Notes under the pieces: model-generated
What the model was told of the DNA's origin: nothing
The model's database searches: none
What the model saw: only the letters and a program-made list of their open reading frames with translations
In this document: positions 37,498 through 45,413 of the stretch, in pieces
Position numbering within the stretch: the first letter of the stretch is position 1
Layout: each line of letters opens with the position of its first letter
DNA from: Agarivorans sp. Toyoura001
GTDB lineage: Bacteria; Pseudomonadota; Gammaproteobacteria; Enterobacterales; Celerinatantimonadaceae
DNA length: 64,000 bases
NCBI RefSeq assembly: GCF_005405585.1
Contig: NZ_BJEQ01000001.1
Coordinates: 620,001-684,000 of the forward strand
Direction: 5' to 3'
Program-made: the position numbers and the translations under genes

Positions 37498-38823
37498 ATG
37501 CATCCAAACGCTAACCCCTTCGAGCAATCTAAGTTTAATCAAACCCTGTTAGTTGACGCTTTTGGCCAGTCCTATATGTTTTTGCCAAGGCATGTAAGTC
37601 AAATGGAAAACCTAGGTGAACTCGTCAATCACAGCATCGATATTTATTGGGCGCAGTCCTTACTGCAAAACCATAGCCCTATGTGGGGCTGTCAATTTGA
37701 TTTAAATAAACTGTACTTTCAGGTGTCTGGCGATTACATGGCCAGCCACAAAAGCTTGCAGCAAAAAATTGACTGGCTAAGCAATGGCATTGTGAACGGT
37801 GAAGTTAAGGTACTTAAAGGTTCAAACTTTACGCCGCCACCGCCTTCTAATATGGAAGGAGGCATGCCTGTTGCCACCTTGCCTACAAAGGTAGTTGCTC
37901 GAAAAGCTCCCACTCCAGAACCGTTAGGTCAAGGCGGTACAGTAGAACAACAAATAGATAAACCTACGGGTGCAGAAGTGCCTAAAAATAATCAGTTTAC
38001 TAAGGACATCGAGGCTCTTGTTGATCCACTTAAGGGGGTACCACCAAAGTCATTAAGTGATGCTGTAAATCGATTAAAAGACGCAGGAAGAGAGCTTGAA
38101 AAGAATGGGTATCAACCAAGGTACTCAGACGCTGAGATTAAAACTATGGCTGCTTTAGGAGAGATACCAAAAGATCGGTTCTTAGTGCGTTTTTCTAATG
38201 CACCAAGCAGCGAAGCCGACCCTATTGGACACAAGCGAGATTCCGGCAGACATCCTCTATGGATGAGCTCCTTCGATCAAGTTGAAAAAGCTGATACTGA
38301 CCCAGCTGTAATAGCGGACGTATTTGGAACAAATTTTGATCCAAATGAGAAATATGTAATGTATGTAATTGATACCCAAGCAATGCCTACTGATGCTTTC
38401 GTACCAACCTTTGATAATATGAAAGAAAAGCTAGGAAAAGATTTCTTGGGCCAAATACCCCAAGGGCAAATAGACCGTATAATGACCCCCGAATACTCCA
38501 AAAAATTTAGAGGTCACTGGAACGAGTTTAATTCTTCACTAAATGCGGAAGGAAAGCACTGGTCTAAAAGTTTTGAGTCAGATGAAGCCGAAGCTTTTGC
38601 CTGTAAATATTTTGAGGACCCTCAAGATGCACAAGACTTTATCAATAGGCAAGAAGTATTATCAGAAATAGGCGCTTGGGAAATATTTACAGGAAAAGGG
38701 TATACAGAAATGAGCTCAAGCCCCAACGCTGGTGCGCTTGAAATGCTTGATATACAAAACAACCCTGACTCTATTGAATCCCTAGTTTCCGAAGGGAAAA
38801 TAGAAAAAATAAAACTAAACTAA
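37498..38823 (+). CDS. Polymorphic-toxin-like protein with variable C-terminal domain
   Basis: 441 residues with a modular build. Residues 1-110 form a compact, aromatic-rich N-terminal domain that I do not recognise. Residues 111-165 are a Pro/Gly-rich linker (TPPPP, APTPEPLGQGG). Residues about 168-441 are a separate C-terminal domain. The C-terminal domain has RFLVRFSN (Arg231), a HPLWMSS segment (252-258) and an ESDEAEAF segment (360-367). This is faintly like the Arg...Ser-x-Ser...Glu layout of ADP-ribosyltransferases, but that is speculation. A tail motif AWEIFTGKGYT (393-403) recurs in an orphan fragment downstream. A candidate immunity gene follows after 10 bases. No signal peptide. 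Delivery may be through type VI or another contact system (inference). Confidence 0.65.
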   Translation: MHPNANPFEQSKFNQTLLVDAFGQSYMFLPRHVSQMENLGELVNHSIDIYWAQSLLQNHSPMWGCQFDLNKLYFQVSGDYMASHKSLQQKIDWLSNGIVNGEVKVLKGSNFTPPPPSNMEGGMPVATLPTKVVARKAPTPEPLGQGGTVEQQIDKPTGAEVPKNNQFTKDIEALVDPLKGVPPKSLSDAVNRLKDAGRELEKNGYQPRYSDAEIKTMAALGEIPKDRFLVRFSNAPSSEADPIGHKRDSGRHPLWMSSFDQVEKADTDPAVIADVFGTNFDPNEKYVMYVIDTQAMPTDAFVPTFDNMKEKLGKDFLGQIPQGQIDRIMTPEYSKKFRGHWNEFNSSLNAEGKHWSKSFESDEAEAFACKYFEDPQDAQDFINRQEVLSEIGAWEIFTGKGYTEMSSSPNAGALEMLDIQNNPDSIESLVSEGKIEKIKLN

Positions 38824-38833
38824 AGAGATTACC

Positions 38834-39289
38834 ATGAAATTTGATCTAGCTGGATCCAATGCTTATTCTCAGTCTTTTGAAGAGCTATCTAGAGTCTCTA
38901 GCAATGAAGGTAAAGATGAAGTTGTTTACTATAAGGCAAAAGGCTATTTAATAGTTTACAGAGTTAGTCGAGGAATTAACAATGACACAGAGAACCAAAC
39001 TGAGATACCGTTATCAGCGCTACCGTGGATAATTCAATCTATCACCTCTGATTTTTGGAATGAAAATATACCAAAAACACAGCACACCACTCAAAGCTCG
39101 TTTGATAATGAAAACATTGTATTGTGTCGTAGCATGAATGCAGGGGCTTTCGCTGAAAAAGGTTTTAAGATTTATAATAAATCGAGAACTAGCCATATCA
39201 TGAGCAGTAGACCTCAAGCCTTTCAAATCACAGACAACCAAGTTAAAAGTATATTAATTCCCATTAATGACTCCTTACTAAAAGTCTAG
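38834..39289 (+). CDS. Candidate immunity protein for the upstream toxin
   Basis: 151 residues, soluble, with no signal peptide. It matches no family I know. Its gene starts 10 bases after the toxin stop and is much more AT-rich than the window norm (21 G+C in 38881-38940, 20 in 39061-39120, each of 60 bases counted). Small, unique, AT-rich and right behind a modular toxin is the usual setting of a cognate immunity gene. The function is inferred from context only. Confidence 0.55.
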   Translation: MKFDLAGSNAYSQSFEELSRVSSNEGKDEVVYYKAKGYLIVYRVSRGINNDTENQTEIPLSALPWIIQSITSDFWNENIPKTQHTTQSSFDNENIVLCRSMNAGAFAEKGFKIYNKSRTSHIMSSRPQAFQITDNQVKSILIPINDSLLKV

Positions 39290-39305
39290 ATAAATCAGAT
39301 TTCAG

Positions 39306-39479
39306 ATGATTTCTGCATTTTATCAGTATCAAAAAAGTGATGCTGATATAGCTAAATTATTGAGCGACAGGCATCAAATTGCTAAAGATATTACTGCGTG
39401 GGAGATATTTTCTGGCAATGGTATGACTCGTGATACCAATATTGCTAGTCACATAGCCTATGTCCCAGTACAAGCTTGA
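39306..39479 (+). pseudogene. Orphan toxin C-terminal fragment
   Basis: A 57-residue ORF, 16 bases after the immunity gene. Residues about 3-40 align without gaps to residues about 365-402 of the toxin at 37498, with 14 of 38 identities by my hand count. The shared core is AWEIFxGxGxT. A stop lies two or more codons upstream, so the rest of its domain is gone. It looks like the remaining tail of a displaced, related but distinct toxin C-terminus. Confidence 0.65.
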
Positions 39480-39541
39480 TACAGATAACCGAGTAGTTTT
39501 GTACTACTCGCAAGCTACTTTTTAGGTCGAAGGAGGGGGAA

Positions 39542-39850
39542 ATGTCTCTTTGGGTTGTAATATTATTTTCATTTATTCAATTTACCTTCGGTGGAGCTTT
39601 GGGCTTTGGCTTAATATTCATGGCCTCCGCTGTAAGAGGGTATACGATATCGCAATTTGCCGAGTCATTAACTGTTGCGCTTTGGTTTATTTACTGCATA
39701 TCGTTGGTTTTAAGTATTAGTCTTGTAATATATGCCTACATAAAAGGTTGGGGTACAACATCTTATTTTTGGTTTGCTGTACCTTGGCTTTTGCTGATCG
39801 TTATGATCACCTATTGGAAGTTTTCGTTAGTTAAAATAGTCATAGATTAA
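39542..39850 (+). CDS. Small membrane protein in the toxin locus
   Basis: 102 residues with three clear membrane helices (about 5-30, 43-66, 74-95). The ribosome binding site AAGGAGGGGG lies a few bases upstream and is very strong. It directly follows the orphan toxin tail, so it may be the immunity gene left from that older toxin. A membrane location would then suggest a toxin acting on the inner membrane or entering through it. This is inference. Confidence 0.55.
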   Translation: MSLWVVILFSFIQFTFGGALGFGLIFMASAVRGYTISQFAESLTVALWFIYCISLVLSISLVIYAYIKGWGTTSYFWFAVPWLLLIVMITYWKFSLVKIVID

Positions 39851-40204
39851 AAATAGGTTTCATACTGCTTTCAGTAATTTTAGTATCAGTTTGGTGTTCT
39901 TTCTTTTATCAGTAAGCGCACCTAATAGCAGGTGCAAATTCCAATTCTTCCATACTTACGCTAATCCGAAGCACCGATATTAGTTTAAATAGTCTAAAAC
40001 GTTTTTGTCCAAAAATAAGTTAGCCATTAGCCTAGGTAAACCTAGATTCATTAATTTGGCAGTTCTAAAGGCATAAAAAAAGCTGCACCAATACTAGTGC
40101 AGCTACAGTCAAATAAGACCCAAGGTTTCAGCTTGCGCTGAGTGTGGAGAGAGTACTTACGTACAAGGACAGCTAAGTCCCAACGGGTGTAAACCCACGA
40201 GCCC
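39851..40204. other. Intergenic region, 354 bases, with the hutXZ terminator
   Basis: It lies between the toxin locus and hutZ, which converge. It holds the terminator at 40075-40104 and otherwise no ORF or repeat that I can support. It may mark the edge of the acquired toxin segment. Confidence 0.5.
40075..40104 (-). terminator. Terminator of the hutX-hutZ operon
   Basis: A-run then AGCTGCAC/GTGCAGCT with an 8-base loop. The A-run gives a U tract in minus-strand transcripts. It lies 100 bases beyond the hutZ stop. Confidence 0.8.
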
Positions 40205-40717
40205 TTAAGCTCGCTTTTTATGCCCTTCCTTCAAGTGCACAAAATCGACATCATCAAGACCTTGAATATCAAAGGCTTGACCAAATCCTTTTACATAACG
40301 CCCTTTTACTGGCGTTAATGCGAATAATTTAAAATCGGCGAGTTGGCGTAAGTTACCCACTATTTCGCCATGGCGCTGCTCTAGTAAATCCAATACTTGC
40401 TCACGTGGTTCGTCTTCGACTTGCTTAGCTATTACGTCGTAACTTAAGCGTTTGCGCGCATAAATTTGCTTAGTATCGGCTTCGTCGGCAATAAGCATTA
40501 CTGCCGCTTTGTTATGGGCGCGCAGGTAATCAGCATGTTTAGATATATCGCTAATCAATATGTAAAACGCACCTTGGTAGCTAATAAACGGCGAGTATGA
40601 ACTGTGTGGAAAACCATCTTCACCCATAGACGCAATTAATATGCTCTGCTGCTTAGCAATAAATTCGGCGATTTCTGGGCCGAGGCGTGATGCCAAGCGT
40701 TCTTTTTTATCAATCAT
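40205..40717 (-). CDS. hutZ: Haem utilisation protein HutZ (haem-degrading, PNPOx-like fold)
   Basis: 170 residues of the pyridoxamine-oxidase-like split-barrel family that includes Vibrio HutZ, which cleaves haem to release iron. Visible segments are IAEFIAKQQSILIASMGEDGFPHSSYSPF, SKHADYLRAHNKAAVMLIADE and KLFALTPVKGRYVKGFGQAFDI. It overlaps hutX by 1 base (ATG in the stop region), so the two are coupled. It is controlled by the Fur box at 41326-41348 through hutX. Confidence 0.9.
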   Translation of the reverse strand: MIDKKERLASRLGPEIAEFIAKQQSILIASMGEDGFPHSSYSPFISYQGAFYILISDISKHADYLRAHNKAAVMLIADEADTKQIYARKRLSYDVIAKQVEDEPREQVLDLLEQRHGEIVGNLRQLADFKLFALTPVKGRYVKGFGQAFDIQGLDDVDFVHLKEGHKKRA

Positions 40718-41232
40718 TACTGTTGGTTCTCTAGTTCCGTTAGTGCCATGTTCTGTTTCAATAATTCAAAACGCTCTACCTGCTGCGGCAATAAAACGCG
40801 TTTGCGATCTCGGCCTAGGTAAATCTTAAATATGGTGGCGCCATTATCATCAAAAAACTGGAAACAGTAGCTTTCTACACCGCGCAAAGGCTTGCTCACT
40901 AATGCAATGCTAGCAATATTTTCAAGCTTTAAGTGGCCGTGTAGGTGGCTTTGTTTATCCATTAAATTGTAATAGCCATGACCAGGCTTACCACTTGGAA
41001 AATTATCTTTTATTTCAAATACCGAGCCTGCCACTTGAATAATGGTGGTTAATGGCCCCCAACTGGGTAAGTCGTACATTAGCCATTGAAGCTGTTCGTT
41101 AGGTAACCAACATGCCCATTCTTGGGGAAGTTGCTCTACCACTTCGGCTTCACTGCATTGCGCTTTTTCTGCCAATTGAGCCACACTCATTTCGCTATGT
41201 TGCTCTACTACTTCGGCTAGCGTTAATGCCAT
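40717..41232 (-). CDS. hutX: Haem utilisation carrier protein HutX
   Basis: 171 residues of the HutX/HuvX family, a cytosolic haem carrier that passes haem to HutZ. Segments seen are SVFEIKDNFPSGKPGHGYYNLMD, SHLHGHLKLENIASIALVSKP and FFDDNGATIFKIYLGRD. It is the first gene of the minus-strand pair, divergent from tonB across a Fur box. The radical-SAM partner hutW found beside hutX in Vibrio is not present here. Confidence 0.9.
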   Translation of the reverse strand: MALTLAEVVEQHSEMSVAQLAEKAQCSEAEVVEQLPQEWACWLPNEQLQWLMYDLPSWGPLTTIIQVAGSVFEIKDNFPSGKPGHGYYNLMDKQSHLHGHLKLENIASIALVSKPLRGVESYCFQFFDDNGATIFKIYLGRDRKRVLLPQQVERFELLKQNMALTELENQQ

Positions 41233-41325
41233 TTAACTCTCCTATCTACTGTTACTACTTGCGTCTTCACCCGCGTAAAGCTGAAGAACTAAAGATGAAA
41301 TTACCTTAACCCACCCTCAAATCAA

Positions 41326-41348
41326 ATGCAAATCATTATCATTTGTAT
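41326..41348. promoter_or_regulatory. Fur box between hutXZ and tonB-exbBD-hutBCD
   Basis: A near-perfect 23-base palindrome with arms ATGCAAAT and ATTTGTAT around CATTATC. It matches the AATnATwATnATT form of gammaproteobacterial Fur sites. It lies 94 bases before hutX and 68 before tonB, so one site can control both transcripts under iron repletion. Confidence 0.85.
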
Positions 41349-41415
41349 TTACTTATTTTTTGTTTGCCATTATTCTAAGCGCAGTTTTTAAGAATTAACC
41401 GTGTAAGGGCAAAAA

Positions 41416-42240
41416 ATGGGGAAGCTTAGTTTGGCCGTGCTTATTTCGGCGGCTATTCATGGCTACTTTATCTATAAGCAGCCCGAACCTAGAGAAATAA
41501 GCTTAAGTGCAGGCGGGCAAAACGCTGCGCCAAGTTTGAGTATTGTGGCTATTAGTACTGCTGTTGCTGCGCCTGCCGCAGAGCCAGAAGAGCTAGTGCC
41601 AGAACAGGCACCTATTGAGCCTGCGCCAGCAGTACAACCAGAGCCTACCTTAGCGCCAATGGAAACCGTAAACACCCAACCACTTAAGCCTGCGCCTGTA
41701 AAACAACCAATAACGCCTCTTGTTGCCAAGGACAGTAAACGTGAAAGCCAAATTGCCAAATCAAGCCCTAAACCAGAGCCCTCTCCTACCCAACCGACGC
41801 AACGGGAACAAGTTGAAAAGACGTTGGCAGAACCCCTTGAGCTCGCAGCAAAGCCAGATGATAAGCTCGAGCCTGTTACTGAAAAGCTAAACCCTGCGCC
41901 TGCCGCCGCTAGCCAAGTAAACAGTAAGGTTGAAGTGGATTCTGGTTTGGCTCAGCAGCCTCGCTTAAACAGCCAACCGCGCTTTGCTAAACCGCCCACT
42001 GCACCGGTATATCCTCGCCTCGCTAAAAAGCGCGGTTTAGAAGGCACAGTAATGGTTGAAGTATGGCTTGACCCTAAAGGCCAACAAACCAAACGAGAAA
42101 TTAACGCCAGCTCTGGGGTGAAAAGCTTAGATAAAGCCGCCCTTAAAGCAGTAAAAAAGTGGCGCTTTAAAGCGCTAATGGTAGACGGCCAAGCACAGGC
42201 CTCTCGCGCCCTTATTCCTATTCGATTTAAGTTGAGTTAA
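41416..42240 (+). CDS. tonB: Energy transducer TonB
   Basis: 274 residues. A short N-terminal membrane anchor with the SxxxH feature (about 4-20, SLAVLISAAIHGYF), a long Pro/Glu/Ala-rich periplasmic spacer (about 45-190) and the C-terminal TonB domain (about 195-274) with VYPRLAKKRGLEGTVMVEVWLD. It delivers proton-motive energy to outer-membrane haem and siderophore receptors. First gene of a six-gene iron-regulated cluster, 4 bases before exbB. Confidence 0.93.
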   Translation: MGKLSLAVLISAAIHGYFIYKQPEPREISLSAGGQNAAPSLSIVAISTAVAAPAAEPEELVPEQAPIEPAPAVQPEPTLAPMETVNTQPLKPAPVKQPITPLVAKDSKRESQIAKSSPKPEPSPTQPTQREQVEKTLAEPLELAAKPDDKLEPVTEKLNPAPAAASQVNSKVEVDSGLAQQPRLNSQPRFAKPPTAPVYPRLAKKRGLEGTVMVEVWLDPKGQQTKREINASSGVKSLDKAALKAVKKWRFKALMVDGQAQASRALIPIRFKLS

Positions 42241-42244
42241 CCCT

Positions 42245-42985
42245 ATGCAAAACCTCTCTAACGATCAGCTAAGCGCTGTTAGCAATATTATTACTGCCGA
42301 GCAGTTAGGCGATTTACGCTGGCCGATTGTATTTTGTTCGGTGCTGGCCTGCGCCATTATTATTGAGCGAATCGTAAGCCTTGCTTATACCCACATAAGT
42401 AACCACAAACGAGACTGGTTAAAACAAGCGACACACTTGTTAACTAGCGAGAAAGGCAGCTGCAAAAAAGACAACAAACAATGCTTCTCTAGCTCTAATA
42501 GCTTAGCCCGCAAGGCTATTTGCTTATTGCTAGTGCACAAAAATCAAAACAAAGCCCTGCGCGAAGAAATAGCCGCCGTATGGTTACGCCAACAGCAACA
42601 AAAGCTAGCACGAGGCTTAAAAGCCTTACACATTTTGGCCTTAATTAGCCCACTACTTGGTCTACTAGGTACCGTGCTGGGTTTAATAGAAATGTTTGAT
42701 GCCTTGGCGACTAGCGAGCAAGCAGTTAACCCCGCCACGCTGTCGCAAGGTTTGGGAACAGCGATGTATACCACCGCTGCCGGTTTATTAGTGACCGTGC
42801 CAGCACTAGCCTTTGCCCACGGCTTAAGTTTGTGGAAAGAACGCATTATTCATGAGCTAGAAACCATTATTAACCAAGCAAACCTGATGATTGAAGGGGT
42901 GAATACCCTAGCCGATGATGCACGTACTTTATCAGCGTTTCACCCTACAGCGGCTGAACCTAAGCTAGAGCAAGCACCTGCATGA
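42245..42985 (+). CDS. exbB: Biopolymer transporter ExbB (MotA/TolQ/ExbB family)
   Basis: 246 residues with three membrane helices (about 20-42, 122-145, 163-188). The conserved LISPLLGLLGTVLGLIEMFDAL and GLGTAMYTTAAGLLVTVPALAF segments are present. It forms the TonB-ExbB-ExbD energising complex. It overlaps exbD by 4 bases. Confidence 0.93.
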   Translation: MQNLSNDQLSAVSNIITAEQLGDLRWPIVFCSVLACAIIIERIVSLAYTHISNHKRDWLKQATHLLTSEKGSCKKDNKQCFSSSNSLARKAICLLLVHKNQNKALREEIAAVWLRQQQQKLARGLKALHILALISPLLGLLGTVLGLIEMFDALATSEQAVNPATLSQGLGTAMYTTAAGLLVTVPALAFAHGLSLWKERIIHELETIINQANLMIEGVNTLADDARTLSAFHPTAAEPKLEQAPA

Positions 42986-43401
42986 TCCGCGTAGAAGAAC
43001 AGCACAACAGCTTTAGCATGGTGCCCGACTTAACCGCCTTGCTAGATATTATTTTTATTGTATTGGTGTTTTTGTTGCTCACCGCCAACTCACGGGTTTA
43101 CCAAATGGATATGGATTTACCTGCTACCGAGCAAGGCCAAACAAGCCTAGCCACCGAGCCTGCAAGCATTCAACTAAGTTTGTTTCAAAGCAATCCTATT
43201 TGGGGATTAGGCGAGCAACGCTATCAACACTTTAAAGAGTTTGAAGCAGCCTTGCTGCTGCAAACTAATAACCGAGATAAACCCACTGTTAGCTTGGCCA
43301 GCGAGCGCCAAGTGCCAGTAGAACACTTATTAAAAATGCTGGAGCTATTACAGCAACAGAACATTGAGACCACTCAAATTTTAATGGATAAAGAATCATG
43401 A
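42982..43401 (+). CDS. exbD: Biopolymer transporter ExbD
   Basis: 139 residues. One N-terminal membrane helix containing the proton-path aspartate in PDLTALLDIIFIVLVFLLLTAN (about 15-36) and a periplasmic domain. Overlaps exbB before it and hutB after it by 4 bases each, which indicates translational coupling through the cluster. Confidence 0.92.
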   Translation: MIRVEEQHNSFSMVPDLTALLDIIFIVLVFLLLTANSRVYQMDMDLPATEQGQTSLATEPASIQLSLFQSNPIWGLGEQRYQHFKEFEAALLLQTNNRDKPTVSLASERQVPVEHLLKMLELLQQQNIETTQILMDKES

Positions 43402-44252
43402 TTAAGCGCCACGCCTCGTTTTTAGCTTCTGCCCTTGTTGGCCTTAATTTGCTTATCAGCCCTAGCGTGCAAGCAGAGCCGCTGCAGCGAGTGGTCAGTG
43501 CTGGTGCCAATATTACTGAGATTATTATGGCCTTAAACGCCCAGCAGCAGCTAATTGCAGTAGATTCTACCAGTGAATTACCAGGCGATATGGCGCTGCC
43601 GGTAGTGGGCTATCACCGCCGATTAAGCGCCGAAGGGCTATTAGCGCTATCACCAGACAGCATTATTGGTAGTGACGAAATGGGCCCAGATAGCAGTATT
43701 GCTCAGTTGCAACAAGCCGGTATTGCGGTGCATAAGCTCAATAGCCAATCTACCATTGAGAGCCTACAACTGCGCATTAAACAACTAGCGGATTTAATGG
43801 GACACCCACAACAAGGTGAGGAGTTACAAGCTCAGCTCAACAGCCAGTTAAACCAGTTAGAACAGCAAGCTCAAACAGCTAAAGCCGCCAATACCTTATT
43901 CTTTTTAAGCCATGACGCCAAAAAGCTAGTTGCGGCAGGCAGCGACACCACCGCCAATAGCATTATGGAACTGGCCGGTGCGGTAAACTTAGCCAAGCCG
44001 CATATCAACAGCTATAAACCCTTGTCTGATGAGGCGATTTTATCGATGCAGCCAGAGCTACTGTTATTTAGCCAACGAAGCTTAGAGATGCTAGGTGGCG
44101 TAGATGGTGTGTTAAGCAGCTTCCCCGTTTTAGCCGCAACGCCAGCCGGAAAAAACAAAGCGATTTTTGCTATTGATGGACATGCTTTGGTGGGTGGCTT
44201 AGGCTTGGCAAGCATAGATGAAGCGGTGCGACTCACTCAGCGCTTACAATAA
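43398..44252 (+). CDS. hutB: Haem ABC transporter, periplasmic haem-binding protein HutB
   Basis: 284 residues with a signal peptide (about 1-26, ending SPSVQAE). The fold is the TroA-like class III binding protein: RVVSAGANITEIIMALNAQQQLIAVDSTS, LLALSPDSIIGSDEMGP and LGLASIDEAVRLTQRL. It carries haem to HutCD. Identity as haem rather than cobalamin or siderophore carrier follows from the tonB-exbBD-hut context. Confidence 0.9.
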   Translation: MIKRHASFLASALVGLNLLISPSVQAEPLQRVVSAGANITEIIMALNAQQQLIAVDSTSELPGDMALPVVGYHRRLSAEGLLALSPDSIIGSDEMGPDSSIAQLQQAGIAVHKLNSQSTIESLQLRIKQLADLMGHPQQGEELQAQLNSQLNQLEQQAQTAKAANTLFFLSHDAKKLVAAGSDTTANSIMELAGAVNLAKPHINSYKPLSDEAILSMQPELLLFSQRSLEMLGGVDGVLSSFPVLAATPAGKNKAIFAIDGHALVGGLGLASIDEAVRLTQRLQ

Positions 44253-44340
44253 TTAGATTTCTCGTTTAAGCGCTAGCTTGAATTAAAAGTGTTTTTAACC
44301 AGCAGCTTAACCGCTACTGGTGCTTTAATAGGTTTTATTA

Positions 44341-45405
44341 ATGTCTTTGTTTTCTCCACAATCAGCCAATGGCTCGGTGTTTTCCGGTTGGCTAATGCCC
44401 GCGGCGTTATTGCTGTTACTCGCCACAGCTTTACTGTCGGTTACCCAAGGGCCAATGAGCATACCTGTGAGCGATGCCTTAGTGGCGCTATTACCTTTTG
44501 AGTTTGCTAGCGACGCTCCTGCGCATTACCAATTAGTGGTGACCGGTATTCGTTTGCCGCGCACCTTATTATGCATTGCTGTTGGCGCAATATTGGCCAT
44601 GTGTGGCGCGGTAATGCAGGGCTTATTTCGCAACCCTTTAGCTGACCCCGGCATTATTGGGGTATCAAGTGGCAGCGCAGCAGGCGCGGCGGTGGCCATT
44701 GTGTTAATTGGTTTGATAGATTGGCAATTACCTGAATTTGTTAGCGCCCTAGCCATCCCCCTATTTGCCTTTATCGGCGGCTTTGTGACCACCATATTAG
44801 TTTACCGTTTAGGCACCACGCCTAACGGCACTTCGGTGGTGATGATGTTATTGGCAGGTATTGCCATTGGCGCCTTAAGCGGTGCCGGTATTGGCCTACT
44901 CAGCTATTTAGCTAACGACCAAATGCTACGAGATTTAAGCCTATGGCAAATGGGATCGTTAGCCGGCGCAACCTGGAGCAACATTGCGCTGGCTACTGTC
45001 ACGCTAGTTATTTTGTGTGTGGTGTTTATGCGCAAAGCCAAGGCCTTGAATGCCTTACTACTGGGTGAAGCCGAAGCAGGCCATTTAGGCATTAAAGTAC
45101 AGCAGTTAAAAAGCCAATTGATCTTTTTCACTGCTTTAGGGGTGGGCATAGCCGTTTCTGTTTCGGGTTTAATCGGCTTTGTTGGCTTAGTGGTGCCGCA
45201 TTTGGTACGCATGTTAATGGGGCCGAACCATCAACGCTTAATTCCTTTTAGCGCCTTATTGGGTGCTGCCTTGCTATTACTGGCGGACCTGATTTCACGC
45301 TTAGTGATAAGCCCAGCCGAATTGCCAGTAGGCATTGTTACCGCGCTTGTTGGCGCACCGTTTTTCATCTTCTTGCTATTGCAGCAACGCCAACGGATAG
45401 CCTAG
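44341..45405 (+). CDS. hutC: Haem ABC transporter permease HutC
   Basis: 354 residues, a FecCD-family permease with about ten membrane helices. Typical motifs are RLPRTLLCIAVGAILAMCGAVMQGLFRNPLADPGIIGVSSGSAAGAA and GLIGFVGLVVPHLVRMLMGPNHQRLIP near the coupling loop (parts are quoted only as landmarks from about 56-100 and 260-290). It is separated from hutB by 88 bases that hold no clear promoter. Confidence 0.92.
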   Translation: MSLFSPQSANGSVFSGWLMPAALLLLLATALLSVTQGPMSIPVSDALVALLPFEFASDAPAHYQLVVTGIRLPRTLLCIAVGAILAMCGAVMQGLFRNPLADPGIIGVSSGSAAGAAVAIVLIGLIDWQLPEFVSALAIPLFAFIGGFVTTILVYRLGTTPNGTSVVMMLLAGIAIGALSGAGIGLLSYLANDQMLRDLSLWQMGSLAGATWSNIALATVTLVILCVVFMRKAKALNALLLGEAEAGHLGIKVQQLKSQLIFFTALGVGIAVSVSGLIGFVGLVVPHLVRMLMGPNHQRLIPFSALLGAALLLLADLISRLVISPAELPVGIVTALVGAPFFIFLLLQQRQRIA

Positions 45406-45413
45406 GAAACAGT

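Noticed and set aside
37498-39850. Prophage or insertion sequence at the toxin locus
   Set aside because: No integrase, transposase, terminal repeats or phage structural genes. The AT-rich composition alone does not show a mobile element.
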